A stretch of 64,000 nucleotides of DNA from Bacteriovoracaceae bacterium (GCA_023701435.1 JAMPXB010000012.1:1-64000); one strand, 5' to 3'. Shown: positions 1 through 7,968, counted from the first letter of the stretch. Numbers and translations are program-made. The notes: generated from the letters alone by a model not told the origin.

Positions 1-300
1 CGAAAATTTTTCAAGCTCATCAGTCAAACGACTCTTGGATTCATCCATTAGCTTTTTTAGCTTCTCTTCATCAGTCAATCCAGAATCCTCACTCACCACA
101 GCTTCAGCATCTTCTTCAACAGCAGATTTAAGCTCAACCGTCTTAACATCTTCAGCTTTGATGCCTGACTCATTGAAGGCAAGTTTTTTACCCAAACGAA
201 TTCCCAAAGTGAAACTTGTAATGATCAAGACCACGACAAAGGTCAAAACGAGGATGATTTCTTTTTTTTCAAAAATGATGACTTTATTATTTTCTTCCAT
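1..300 (-). CDS. Membrane-anchored protein of unknown function (C-terminus beyond the window)
   Basis: Reading leftwards from an ATG at 300, 100 codons run to the window edge without a stop, so the gene is partial at its 3' end. The protein opens with a short acidic and basic cytoplasmic stretch (MEENNKVIIFEKKE), one transmembrane segment at about residues 15-33, then a Glu/Ala/Val-rich, probably periplasmic or coiled segment ending in repeated charged residues. This is the single-pass layout of SPOR- or TolA-like envelope proteins, but no domain is visible in the part present. It is transcribed away from the pilus locus. Family unknown; only membrane anchoring is supported. Confidence 0.7.
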   Translation of the reverse strand, partial: MEENNKVIIFEKKEIILVLTFVVVLIITSFTLGIRLGKKLAFNESGIKAEDVKTVELKSAVEEDAEAVVSEDSGLTDEEKLKKLMDESKSRLTDELEKFS

Positions 301-436
301 TCCAACATTTTAAGAGCTTACCTCATTTTTCGCCAGACATTTTCAATTCCGAACAAAACCGTCCGGCATTCCTTCTTTCATGGCCCTTCCCCCTTTCCGT
401 GTCCTAAAACCCTCCTCGCCAATGAAGGAGGCATCA

Positions 437-607
437 ATGAAAAAGCTAATAAAAAATGAAAACGGTCAGGGCATCATGGAATACGTCATCATCTCAAGTC
501 TGATAGGGATCTGTTGTCTGGTGGCCATCAAGCAATTCGGAGAAGTTGTTCAAAAAAGGGTTCAGAACATGAAGTCCCAGGTTTCTGAGCAAATTAGCCT
601 TAAATGA
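437..607 (+). CDS. Flp/Fap-type pilin (Tad pilus major subunit candidate)
   Basis: 56-residue protein with the short basic leader and processing motif of Flp pilins: KKLIKNENGQG, then IMEYVIISSLIG, with the Glu-Tyr pair five and six residues after the conserved Gly. A single hydrophobic helix follows. Start chosen at ATG 437 because AAGGAGG lies a few bases upstream; an in-frame ATG at 380 would add an unlikely Pro-rich extension. First gene of a chain of overlapping genes (stop overlaps the next ATG by 4 bases) leading to a secretin and a TadA ATPase, so it is probably the structural subunit of a Tad-like pilus. Confidence 0.85.
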   Translation: MKKLIKNENGQGIMEYVIISSLIGICCLVAIKQFGEVVQKRVQNMKSQVSEQISLK

Positions 608-882
608 ACCTTATTTCCTGGGTCCTTGGACTTTCCATCCTGATTTATCTCATGTTGGAAGCAGTGGCCTTTCACCGGGCCACTGTCTGTCGTCAGGAAG
701 CATGGTTAAAAAGTGCCGAGCTTAAGACCCGGTCCCTGCTCCCCAATGCTAAGGAGCGGGAACGGAGCTTTCACCTGAGTTGCCGCTTAGTTCTTCTGCG
801 GGATAAGGAAAACATTACCTGGCAAAAACTTCCCGGACTCCGAAAACATCAATTCACTTTAAAACTGGAAGGCTCCTTATGA
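604..882 (+). CDS. Small TadE-like membrane-anchored protein
   Basis: 92 residues with one N-terminal hydrophobic helix (about residues 4-24), then a basic, Leu- and Glu-rich soluble part. It lacks a clear prepilin-peptidase Gly-Glu motif but has the size and topology of TadE/TadF-like minor pseudopilins. ATGA overlap with the Flp pilin gene and again with the next gene argues for translational coupling. Assignment rests on position in the pilus locus; sequence alone does not identify it. Confidence 0.6.
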   Translation: MNLISWVLGLSILIYLMLEAVAFHRATVCRQEAWLKSAELKTRSLLPNAKERERSFHLSCRLVLLRDKENITWQKLPGLRKHQFTLKLEGSL

Positions 883-1475
883 ACCAGAAGGGAGAAATCA
901 CCTTACTCAGTTCCTTGATCCTTCTGGCCCTAACATCCCTGGTCCTTCTGAGTGCTCTGGAGCTCACAAAATCCTACCGACTACTGGAAAGAAGAACTCA
1001 CCTCTTTCTTTGTGTCAAAGAGGCCAAAGGGGAACTGAATCTTTTCATGAAGTTTATGGGACGAACCAATTGGGCCATTAAGAATATTAACCGCGCCAGT
1101 CTCATCATCGCCTTCATTCCAGGTCTCCAAGGTCTCGCCCTCGACGCTCAAAAAGCCAAAAAATATCTGCAGTATGCTCAAAACATCAGGTTCGTTGCAT
1201 ATATGAAAACTTTGAAGTCCTTGAGAGCAAAAAGCTGTGCCTTGGATCCACGCATGCTTATAACACCTTATCAGTTAGGCAGTCGGCTTCTTGAGCGAGA
1301 TACAGAAGGGGCCGCCATCTTAAGAGAGACAGAATGGACTTATTATTATTTTTCAAAACCCTATTTGCTAAGCCTGACGGTCAAAGCATCAGGGCTAGAG
1401 CAAATAAATCCCAAAATCATCTACAAAGCAGAGGAGAAAGCGGGGAAATTATCCTCCCTCTTGTCCTCGCGATAA
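879..1475 (+). CDS. Prepilin-like protein of the Tad locus
   Basis: 198 residues beginning MNQKGEITLLSS, a type IV prepilin-like leader with Gly5/Glu6 directly before a 20-residue hydrophobic helix. The remainder is basic with no recognisable domain. In Tad systems, TadF/TadG pseudopilins occupy this place. ATGA overlap with the upstream gene. The last 142 bases overlap the next, also pilin-like, gene in another frame, an unusually long same-strand overlap. Confidence 0.65.
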   Translation: MNQKGEITLLSSLILLALTSLVLLSALELTKSYRLLERRTHLFLCVKEAKGELNLFMKFMGRTNWAIKNINRASLIIAFIPGLQGLALDAQKAKKYLQYAQNIRFVAYMKTLKSLRAKSCALDPRMLITPYQLGSRLLERDTEGAAILRETEWTYYYFSKPYLLSLTVKASGLEQINPKIIYKAEEKAGKLSSLLSSR

Positions 1476-1600
1476 CCACTGGAAGCTTCTTATTTGGAAG
1501 CCTTTTTTGGTTAAATAAACATTTTGAAAAGAAAACACAGGAGCACCTCAGTGATTTCAAACAAGCTTGGAACAATCTTGAAAAAAAATACCAAGACTAA
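1334..1600 (+). CDS. Second small prepilin-like protein, long 5' overlap with previous gene
   Basis: 88 residues. A Gly37-Glu38 processing-like motif precedes the hydrophobic helix (ILPLVLAITTGSFLFGSLFW), followed by a short Lys/Gln/Glu helix. The leader before the Gly would be 37 residues, long for a prepilin, but I find no GTG or TTG start closer to the motif, and ATG 1334 is preceded by AGAGAG. The motif copies that of the preceding gene (GEI...). Probably a minor pseudopilin; the start is the uncertain part. Confidence 0.55.
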   Translation: MDLLLFFKTLFAKPDGQSIRARANKSQNHLQSRGESGEIILPLVLAITTGSFLFGSLFWLNKHFEKKTQEHLSDFKQAWNNLEKKYQD

Positions 1601-1976
1601 AGTCTGGTGGGTAAAACTGGCAGTGGCGCTGATCCTATCCAACATCTTTTTTTTCACTCTCTTTGGAAGTGATTCAGAAGTGAAACAAGAAGGGGTGATT
1701 CCTGAAGGATGGGTAGAAGTTCAACTAAATGCCGAACTCCTAACTCCATTTCATTCTGGAAAAAAAGTGCTGATCATCCACCGCTTAGGACGAAAAAAAC
1801 TCGAAGGAGTGCTACAAGCTTCGGGAACACAAGAACTCGGTAAGATTACTTTGCTCGTGAAAGAGAGTGAGGCCCATGCTCTTTTTCAATATGAAACCTG
1901 GGAAGTTCTCCCCTATTTAAAACAGATGAACTTTGCGGCCAACATAAAGGAAGAGTCACATGAAATTCGTTATTAG
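1551..1976 (+). CDS. Short CpaB/RcpC-like pilus assembly protein
   Basis: 141 residues from GTG 1551, chosen because AGGAG (1539-1543) sits seven bases upstream; the frame extends back to a TTG at 1524 without a good ribosome site. One transmembrane helix (about residues 18-36) is followed by a SAF-like stretch: IPEGWVEVQLNAELLTP, then SGKKVLIIHRLG, then KITLLVKESEAHALFQYETW. These resemble the P-x-G, basic-lined and 'LLV..E.A..L' blocks of CpaB, but the protein is about half the usual CpaB length. CpaB proteins stabilise the Tad secretin; the adjoining secretin gene supports that role. Overlaps the preceding and following genes. Confidence 0.6.
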   Translation: MISNKLGTILKKNTKTKVWWVKLAVALILSNIFFFTLFGSDSEVKQEGVIPEGWVEVQLNAELLTPFHSGKKVLIIHRLGRKKLEGVLQASGTQELGKITLLVKESEAHALFQYETWEVLPYLKQMNFAANIKEESHEIRY

Positions 1977-2247
1977 TTTTTTCTTCTTAAGCCTTAGTGC
2001 TCATAGTTTTCCGATTCATCTCTACCATGAAGACAATGTCAGCGAAGCGGGTATGTATAAAGAGATACTAATGAAGGAGTACTTGATCCCGGAAGAACTC
2101 ATTTCAGTCAGAACAGTCAATAATTGTGAGGTTCAGAAAGCTGAGGGGAAATTAGATCTGTGCTTAAAAAACAACGGAGACCTTTTGATGGTCTCCGTTG
2201 ATCGTGCATTCATTAATGAATCGCTTAAAATCTTTCAAGCCCCATAG
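1960..2247 (+). CDS. Small secreted protein of the pilus locus, function unknown
   Basis: 95 residues with a clear signal peptide (MKFVISFFFLSLSAHS), then a small acidic domain with two cysteines (NNCEVQKAEGKLDLC) that could form a disulfide in the periplasm. AGGAAG lies just before ATG 1960, and the gene overlaps its neighbour by 17 bases, so it belongs to the same operon. It may be a periplasmic accessory of the pilus. No family recognised. Confidence 0.6.
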   Translation: MKFVISFFFLSLSAHSFPIHLYHEDNVSEAGMYKEILMKEYLIPEELISVRTVNNCEVQKAEGKLDLCLKNNGDLLMVSVDRAFINESLKIFQAP

Positions 2248-2260
2248 GAGCTATTATGGA

Positions 2261-2521
2261 TTATTCAGCAGCTTTTGTAGCTTTAGCTTTTGGAGCAGCT
2301 TTTGCCTTTGGAGCAGCAGCGGCCTTAGCCTTTGGAGCAGCCTTAGCTTTTGGAGCGGCAGCCTTAGGAGCAGCAGCTTTAGTAGCTTTTGGAGCACCTT
2401 CTTCATGGATAGCAAACTTAGGAGTAGTACCTTTATTTCTGTTTGCCGCTTTTCTTTTAGCACCCATTGCTTTGTGCTTATTTTTACGACGGTTTTCTGT
2501 AATTGCGGTTCTAGAAGCCAT
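2261..2521 (-). CDS. Ala/Lys/Pro-rich basic protein with histone H1-like repeats
   Basis: 86 residues. The N-terminal half is very basic (MASRTAITENRRKNKHKAMG, then AKRKAANRNKG). The C-terminal half is a low-complexity repeat of KAAPKA-type units ending in KATKAAE. GGAG stands at a good distance before the ATG. The composition is that of histone H1-like or other nucleic-acid-binding tails; no fold is visible. The gene interrupts the pilus operon on the opposite strand and shares a 37-base region with the divergent secretin gene. The repeat makes a long but spurious open frame on the plus strand. Role unknown; nucleic-acid binding is an inference from charge. Confidence 0.75.
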   Translation of the reverse strand: MASRTAITENRRKNKHKAMGAKRKAANRNKGTTPKFAIHEEGAPKATKAAAPKAAAPKAKAAPKAKAAAAPKAKAAPKAKATKAAE

Positions 2522-2558
2522 AAATATCTCCTCAAGGAAAAATCTTGTAATATCAAAT

Positions 2559-3839
2559 TTGAAGCTCCTCAATTTAACGACTAGCCTCTTATTTGTCAAA
2601 GTCTTACTATCTTTACCTGTTGCAGCAAATGCAAATGTTTCTCCATCTGATCTTATTCTGGCCAAAGGAGAGCAAAAAGAGCTCCCCTTTTCGGCCCTCA
2701 AGAAGTTTTCGGTGGGTAATCCCGAGGTCATCTCCTACAAATGGCTCCCTAAAACGGGAAAATTGCTGGTGAAGGGCAAAAAAGTGGGCTTCACCGATCT
2801 GGTCGTCTGGAGCAAGGAAGGAAAAGAAGTACTTAGCCTCTATGTTTTATCTAAACAGAAATTCCTTAAAACCTTTCAATTGGCCGATGCCCTTAAAAAT
2901 TTAAACCTTACCATCGATATTAAAGGTCCAATCATGACCGCAACGGGTACCCTGACGGATTTCGGGGACTACCTTTATCTTCAAAAGATCAAAAATCAAT
3001 TTAAAGAGCAGGTCTTTTTCAAAATTGGCCTAGATCCCCGTCTCCGCAACCATATCGTGGGACAGATCTATAAGAAGTTGTATGCCAATGGCTTCTCATC
3101 AGTCACCTGCCAGGCCGACTGGCTCGATCTTATGTGTTTTTATGAAGGCCAGAATAATCAGACTCTCTTAAAACAACTGGCCGATTTCTATCGGGTCTCT
3201 TTTATTGAACAGGATTCAAGGCTCAAATATAAAAATTATCGCTTAAAACTAAAACTTATCCAGCTCGAGCAAATGGATGGACGTGAGATTCATATCGGGC
3301 TTGATAAACTCAGGGCTTCCGTTTTTGACCTCTTCGAGTTTGGTATGAGAAAGCTCATTGATGATAATATGGTTTTTCTGACTCAATCAAAAATGGACCT
3401 CTCAAGTCTTGCCGAACCGGAAATCATTGCAAATCTCAACACTCCTCAAATCATTGAAATTGGCTCGCAAATTCCTTATCAGAATATAGGAGTTCAAGGG
3501 GCAACAGTGGTGGCCCCCATTGATTGGCGATTTGCCGGACTGAGAATCAAAACCAAAATCACAGAGGCCTACGGAAAACTACTCTTAGATTATGAAACAG
3601 AATTCTCCCGTCCGGTAGATCAGGCCATTAGTGGTTCCAAAGAAGTATCTTCCGCCCTCCTGGAAGTCGGTGTGCCGATGAAGATCTTTCAGATTGGTTT
3701 TCAAACCACCTCCAAGGGCCGGCAGGGTATTCCTATCATTTCAGACATCCCTATTTTAAAGCACCTTTTTGAATCTAAATCTGATCAGAAAACCTATAAG
3801 CAAATTTATGGCTACGTGGTTTTAGAGGCTGTCCCATAA
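2559..3839 (+). CDS. Tad-type secretin (CpaC/RcpA family)
   Basis: 426 residues from TTG 2559, chosen because it begins a typical signal peptide (MKLLNLTTSLLFVKV, cleavage after ANA). Domains in order: a pilus N-terminal domain (about 25-110; SDLILAKGEQKELPF), a BON/N1-like segment, then a secretin homology domain. The last part has the hallmark blocks EPEIIANLNTPQIIEIGSQIPYQ, a beta-strand series, and GIPIISDIPILKHLF near the C-terminus. Secretins form the outer-membrane gate through which the pilus passes. No strong ribosome site precedes the TTG, so the start is tentative; the frame opens far upstream only because it is antisense to an Ala/Lys repeat. One-base overlap with the ATPase gene. 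Confidence 0.85.
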   Translation: MKLLNLTTSLLFVKVLLSLPVAANANVSPSDLILAKGEQKELPFSALKKFSVGNPEVISYKWLPKTGKLLVKGKKVGFTDLVVWSKEGKEVLSLYVLSKQKFLKTFQLADALKNLNLTIDIKGPIMTATGTLTDFGDYLYLQKIKNQFKEQVFFKIGLDPRLRNHIVGQIYKKLYANGFSSVTCQADWLDLMCFYEGQNNQTLLKQLADFYRVSFIEQDSRLKYKNYRLKLKLIQLEQMDGREIHIGLDKLRASVFDLFEFGMRKLIDDNMVFLTQSKMDLSSLAEPEIIANLNTPQIIEIGSQIPYQNIGVQGATVVAPIDWRFAGLRIKTKITEAYGKLLLDYETEFSRPVDQAISGSKEVSSALLEVGVPMKIFQIGFQTTSKGRQGIPIISDIPILKHLFESKSDQKTYKQIYGYVVLEAVP

Positions 3840-4963
3840 TGTTAAGCTTGTTTAAAGAAGATGAGATCCCCCTCTCCCGCGAAATTGCCCTCAAGAGATC
3901 CAGGGAGCTGCTGGTTTCCCATTTAAATAAAGGAACCATTCCAGAATGGGAGGACTTTTTCCAGGAATTGCCGGTTTTAAATGAAGCCGAAGACCTGCAA
4001 GTGATCAAAGATAATTTTCTTAAACTGACTAAATGGACATTTCTGGGCGAGATTCTGGAGCAGGAAGGAACTGAATTTTTCTTTCATGCCCCCGATCTAT
4101 CACAGGTCTTAAATTTTCAGGGTGAGAAAAAATCATTTCATGTTCCCCTCGGCATTGAGGACTGGCAACTCTGGCTGGAGATTCTCTCCATTCATTTCAA
4201 ACAAAACTGGAACGTGGGACAGCCCTTTGCCAGTTTTTACGGGACACTCTGTAGTAAGAACTTCCGCTTAAGTCTCATTCACGGCTCGACTTCACCTAGT
4301 GGCATCTCCAAGCTGGTTCTGAGATCTTTGTCTGCCCGTCCACACGACTTAAAATCGTTCGGTGAGACCCACATTCTGCCGGAACTGGTAAGAGAGAAAA
4401 AAAATATTCTGATCGCTGGCTCCACTGGTTCCGGCAAAACCTCTTTGCTGACAAGCCTTCTGGGCGTGATTGAAGAAAAAGAGCACCTGGTGGTGCTGGA
4501 AGATACCTATGAAATCCTTTCACCTCATCTTTATCAGACCAGATTCCTTGCGGGAAATTCCATGGAGACCAGTCTCAAGGCGTATCTGTCATATGCATTA
4601 CGTCTGAGTCCGGACCGAATCATTCTCGGTGAGATGAGATCCCATGAAGTCGTTCCGTTCCTGATGGCCATGAACACTGGCCACCGGGGACTCATGGGCA
4701 CCATCCATGCTTCCAGTGCAGTGGATGCTCTTCATCGGGTGGCGCTGCTTTTTTCTCTCTATGCCGGCGAGGCCAATTTATCATTTGAGAAAGTGATGGA
4801 GCTTATCTGTCGTAATATGGAGTATGTGGTGTTTATGGAAAAAAAGAAAATAAAGGAAGTGATTAAGATCTTAGGTTGTGAAAAAGGAATCCCCTTTTAT
4901 GAATCAATATATCCGAGCTTCGCCAGTGACGGCGAAGCTCGGAATAGTTTTAATCTCTTTTGA
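3839..4963 (+). CDS. TadA/CpaF-type pilus assembly ATPase
   Basis: 374 residues. Walker A GSTGSGKT at 194-201, acidic box around EDTYEI (221-226), Walker B RIILGE at 260-265 and His box GHRGLMGTIH at 281-290, in the order of GspE/VirB11-family secretion ATPases; the short N-terminal domain is CpaF-like. It powers pilus extension from the cytoplasmic face. ATG overlaps the secretin stop by one base. The C-terminal tail is encoded by a 12-base-pair inverted repeat that looks like a terminator, so the last 15 or so residues may not be conserved. The 3' end overlaps the convergent ettA by 14 bases. Confidence 0.92.
   Translation: MLSLFKEDEIPLSREIALKRSRELLVSHLNKGTIPEWEDFFQELPVLNEAEDLQVIKDNFLKLTKWTFLGEILEQEGTEFFFHAPDLSQVLNFQGEKKSFHVPLGIEDWQLWLEILSIHFKQNWNVGQPFASFYGTLCSKNFRLSLIHGSTSPSGISKLVLRSLSARPHDLKSFGETHILPELVREKKNILIAGSTGSGKTSLLTSLLGVIEEKEHLVVLEDTYEILSPHLYQTRFLAGNSMETSLKAYLSYALRLSPDRIILGEMRSHEVVPFLMAMNTGHRGLMGTIHASSAVDALHRVALLFSLYAGEANLSFEKVMELICRNMEYVVFMEKKKIKEVIKILGCEKGIPFYESIYPSFASDGEARNSFNLF
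4913..4956 (+). terminator. Terminator-like hairpin inside the 3' end of the tadA coding region
   Basis: CCGAGCTTCGCC (4913-4924) and GGCGAAGCTCGG (4931-4942) form a perfect 12-base-pair stem with a six-base loop, followed by AATAGTTTTAATC. The hairpin lies within the last codons of the ATPase gene, just before the convergent ettA stop. The U tract is imperfect, so efficiency is uncertain. Confidence 0.65.
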
Positions 4964-6629
4964 GTTTCTTGTATGTAAGGCGGCTTGGGATATCTGCCTT
5001 ATCACCCAGACGACGACGAAGATCTTCATGGTAATCCTGGAAGTTTCCTTCAAACCAGGTAACTTTTGAATCCCCTTCAAATGCCAGCATGTGAGTACAA
5101 ATTCTGTCTAAGAAGTAACGGTCGTGGGAAATAACCACAGCACAACCCGCGAAATCCAGGAGGGCCCGTTCAAGAGCTTGCAGGGTATTTACATCCAAGT
5201 CATTGGTGGGCTCATCCAGTAACAGAACGTTGCCTTCTTCCTTCAGCATTTTTGCCAAGTGAACACGGTTTTTCTCACCGCCCGAAAGTTCCTTAATACG
5301 TTTACTTTGATCTTCACCCGAGAAGTTAAAGCGAGAAATATACGCACGAGCATTTACTTCACGATTTCCGAGTTTCAACAGATCAAGTCCGCCGCTAATT
5401 TCAGAAAGGATAGTCGCGTTCTCATCCATCTCACGGGACTGATCAATGTAAGAGAGCTTAACAGTCTCGCCCACTTTGAAAGTTCCAGCATCCGGCTCAA
5501 GCTGGCCGGTGATCATTTTAAAAAGAGTGGTCTTACCAGCACCGTTAGGACCGATAACGCCTACGATACCGCCGGGAGGAAGCTTAAATGAAAGGTTTTC
5601 ATAAAGGAGCTTATCACCGAAGGCTTTCGAGATACCATTGGCCTCAATAACCACATCACCCAGACGAGGTCCTGGTGGAATGAAGAGATCGTTGGTCTCA
5701 TTACGCTTCTCTTTTGATTCATTGAGCATTTTCTCGTAGTTCGTAATACGAGCTTTAGATTTTGCCTGACGAGCTTTTGGTGATGAACGAATCCACTCCA
5801 ACTCTTCCTGCATTTTCTTCTGTCTCTGAGATTCTTGTTTTTCTTCCTGGGCCAGACGATTAGTTTTCTGCTCAAGCCATGAAGAATAATTTCCTTCCCA
5901 AGGAATTCCGTGACCGCGGTCAAGTTCCAGAATCCAACCAGCAACGTTATCCAAGAAGTAACGATCGTGGGTAATGGCAATGACAGTTCCTTTATAGGCC
6001 TGCAAGTGGCGCTCTAACCAGAAAACGGTTTCAGCATCCAAATGGTTGGTAGGCTCATCCAGTAAAAGAACATCCGGCTCTGAAAGAAGTAGACGGCATA
6101 AGGCCACTCGGCGCTTTTCACCACCAGAGAGAATTCCGCACTTCTGATCAGAAGGAGGACAACGAAGAGCTTCCATCGCCAGTTCCAGACGTGAATCCAG
6201 GTCCCAGGCATTAGTGGCATCCATCTTATCTTGTAGTTCGGCCTGACGAGCAATGAGCTTATCCATTTCAGCATCAGTCATTTCTTCGCCGAACTTATTG
6301 TTCACTTCTTCGTATTCTTTAACGATGTTCACGATCGACTGAAGACCTTCTTCTACCACTTCGCGAACTGTTTTATCTGGATCAAGTTTTGGATCCTGTT
6401 CAAGGTATCCAAAAGAAACACCTTTAGAGGCATTAACATCACCGATGTAATCTTTATCAACTCCGGCAATGATTCTTAGGAGAGATGATTTACCGGAACC
6501 GTTCAGACCGAGGACTCCGATCTTGGCGCCGTAAAAGAATGAAAGAGAGATATCGCGAAGAACTTGTTTCTTCGGAGGATAGACTTTCCCTACCTTGTGC
6601 ATAGAAAAGATAATCTTATGAGCAGACAT
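4950..6629 (-). CDS. ettA: Energy-dependent translational throttle protein EttA (ABC-F)
   Basis: 559 residues, close to the usual EttA length of about 555. Two ABC domains: Walker A GLNGSGKSS near 41-49 with LSGGEKRR and LLLDEPTNHLD, then a charged linker with the arm (WIRSSPKARQAKSKARI), then GPNGAGKTT, LSGGEKNR and LLLDEPTNDLD. No membrane segments, as expected for an ABC-F protein that binds the ribosomal E site and gates elongation according to ATP/ADP ratio. AAAGGAAG precedes the ATG. It separates the TadA gene from the TadB/C-like gene and has no evident functional link to the pilus. Confidence 0.95.
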   Translation of the reverse strand: MSAHKIIFSMHKVGKVYPPKKQVLRDISLSFFYGAKIGVLGLNGSGKSSLLRIIAGVDKDYIGDVNASKGVSFGYLEQDPKLDPDKTVREVVEEGLQSIVNIVKEYEEVNNKFGEEMTDAEMDKLIARQAELQDKMDATNAWDLDSRLELAMEALRCPPSDQKCGILSGGEKRRVALCRLLLSEPDVLLLDEPTNHLDAETVFWLERHLQAYKGTVIAITHDRYFLDNVAGWILELDRGHGIPWEGNYSSWLEQKTNRLAQEEKQESQRQKKMQEELEWIRSSPKARQAKSKARITNYEKMLNESKEKRNETNDLFIPPGPRLGDVVIEANGISKAFGDKLLYENLSFKLPPGGIVGVIGPNGAGKTTLFKMITGQLEPDAGTFKVGETVKLSYIDQSREMDENATILSEISGGLDLLKLGNREVNARAYISRFNFSGEDQSKRIKELSGGEKNRVHLAKMLKEEGNVLLLDEPTNDLDVNTLQALERALLDFAGCAVVISHDRYFLDRICTHMLAFEGDSKVTWFEGNFQDYHEDLRRRLGDKADIPSRLTYKKLKRD

Positions 6630-6698
6630 TACACTTCCTTTGAATTTTAAGAATCCTCATTTAAACAGAAACTGCTCAAGATGTCTAAGAATGAAGCA

Positions 6699-7568
6699 CT
6701 ACATCAGGGCCATTAAGTCACCTAATAAAAGGAAAATAAAGGCCAGGTATGAGGGTAGAAAGAACAGGGACAACAAAACAAGTTTGGTGACCATCAGTTT
6801 TTTTTCAAAAAGTTCAAAATGCCATTTTTCCTGAAAACGAAGTTCTTCCATCAGATAATTTACATCATCTTCATAACTCGTCCCCAGCTTCAGGGTTTTC
6901 TGACAAGTTTCTTTCAATTTATTCACCAGGATCCCCAGAGATTTTTGTTTGATCCGCGCCAGTTCCTGGACTCCGGCCAGAGTCAGCACTTCTGACCTGG
7001 AGAGGGGGACCTTCATCAGAGACTTAAGAACAAAAAGCATTTTCCAGATTTTACCAATATCCCCAAAATATTTTTTGCGCAGATAAGTCACAACCAGGGG
7101 AAGACACGACAATCCCAGACATTGCCAGACAAAGATCATCACCAGATTCTTTAAGGGGATGGTGACTTCCACAAAATTCAGAGCACCAAAAATAAAGGCC
7201 CAAGTCAGGAGCATCATAAATCCCATCTGAAGCCACATTCCCCAAGTGGCCTCAGTGATTTTCTTTTCGAATTGCCGATCAAGTTGTAACCCCTCTCGAA
7301 GAAAGAGTAAGGAGTCCTGATAATTACCGCCCATTTTTCGGGCGAGTCCCAGTAAGACCTCAACCACTTCAGTATAAAATTTGTATAAGGGCAGCTGACC
7401 CGGATCTTTGAATTCTTGTCTATTGTTCCAATTGAATTTCTTGAGCCAATTTTCTAAATCCTCTCCGGGATTTCTTCGGATTATCAACGAGTTAGATAAA
7501 ACTGAAGGAGATGACTCTACCCAATAAACCAAAATGATAATGAGGGTCGAATAAATGAAAATATTCAT
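6699..7568 (-). CDS. TadB/TadC-like inner-membrane protein
   Basis: 289 residues with about four membrane segments (1-18, 110-130, 137-160, 263-287) and cytoplasmic stretches rich in Lys and Glu. The block MGGNYQDSLLFLREGLQLD followed by two helices, and the C-terminal helical hairpin, resemble the T2SF domain of TadB/TadC. The pilus locus nearby lacks a TadB/C gene, so this would complete the inner-membrane platform, although ettA lies between. Similarity is topological; no diagnostic motif is conserved. Transcribed in the same direction as and upstream of ettA. Confidence 0.5.
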   Translation of the reverse strand: MNIFIYSTLIIILVYWVESSPSVLSNSLIIRRNPGEDLENWLKKFNWNNRQEFKDPGQLPLYKFYTEVVEVLLGLARKMGGNYQDSLLFLREGLQLDRQFEKKITEATWGMWLQMGFMMLLTWAFIFGALNFVEVTIPLKNLVMIFVWQCLGLSCLPLVVTYLRKKYFGDIGKIWKMLFVLKSLMKVPLSRSEVLTLAGVQELARIKQKSLGILVNKLKETCQKTLKLGTSYEDDVNYLMEELRFQEKWHFELFEKKLMVTKLVLLSLFFLPSYLAFIFLLLGDLMALM

Positions 7569-7612
7569 GAAAAAAACTCCTACATAAAATGCTCCCTACT
7601 CTCTTCGATTCG

Positions 7613-7640
7613 TTGACAGCATGCAAGGCATTGTCATAAT
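7613..7640 (+). promoter_or_regulatory. Sigma-70-type promoter, leaderless spacing
   Basis: Perfect -35 TTGACA (7613-7618), 16-base spacer, -10 CATAAT (7635-7640). The ATG of the next gene (7650) lies nine bases beyond, with no Shine-Dalgarno sequence, predicting transcription start at or within a few bases of the start codon. Confidence 0.7.
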
Positions 7641-7649
7641 TTCAATCCT

Positions 7650-7952
7650 ATGAATTCACTTCAGAAACAGCCATCCACCGAGAAATCGGAATCTCATGAG
7701 ACATTTTTAGTCACATTTGAAAAAAATCTCTTACAGATGAAGGATGCTGTTGAAGTTGAAACTTTAATGAAAAAGCTTCAGTTTCTGGGATTAAACTTTG
7801 ATCCCTTCCAGAATGACGTTGGAAATGAATGCGGGCAGATTATGGAACAATTGGGTCTCACGACTCATATGCAAAATCCATATCTGGCAACTAACATCCT
7901 TCTCCGACTACTGGATAAAACCGAAGAAAGATTGAATAACCTTAAGCAGTAA
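7650..7952 (+). CDS. Small soluble protein of unknown function
   Basis: 100 residues, acidic, helical (VEVETLMKKLQFLGLNFDP, then a C-terminal helix NILLRLLDKTEERL), without signal peptide or membrane segment. No family recognised. Its promoter is one of the best in the window and leaves almost no leader. The RlmI-like gene follows 16 bases after its stop, so the two are probably co-transcribed. Confidence 0.65.
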   Translation: MNSLQKQPSTEKSESHETFLVTFEKNLLQMKDAVEVETLMKKLQFLGLNFDPFQNDVGNECGQIMEQLGLTTHMQNPYLATNILLRLLDKTEERLNNLKQ

Positions 7953-7968
7953 CTCTGCGGAACCAAAC

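Noticed and set aside
2256-2558. Ala/Phe/Gly-rich N-terminal extension of the secretin reading frame
   Set aside because: It is the antisense image of the KAAPKA repeat of a real minus-strand gene; the signal peptide begins at TTG 2559.
4296-4523. Minus-strand open frame inside the TadA ATPase gene
   Set aside because: It covers the Walker A region of a clear ATPase and has no start signals.
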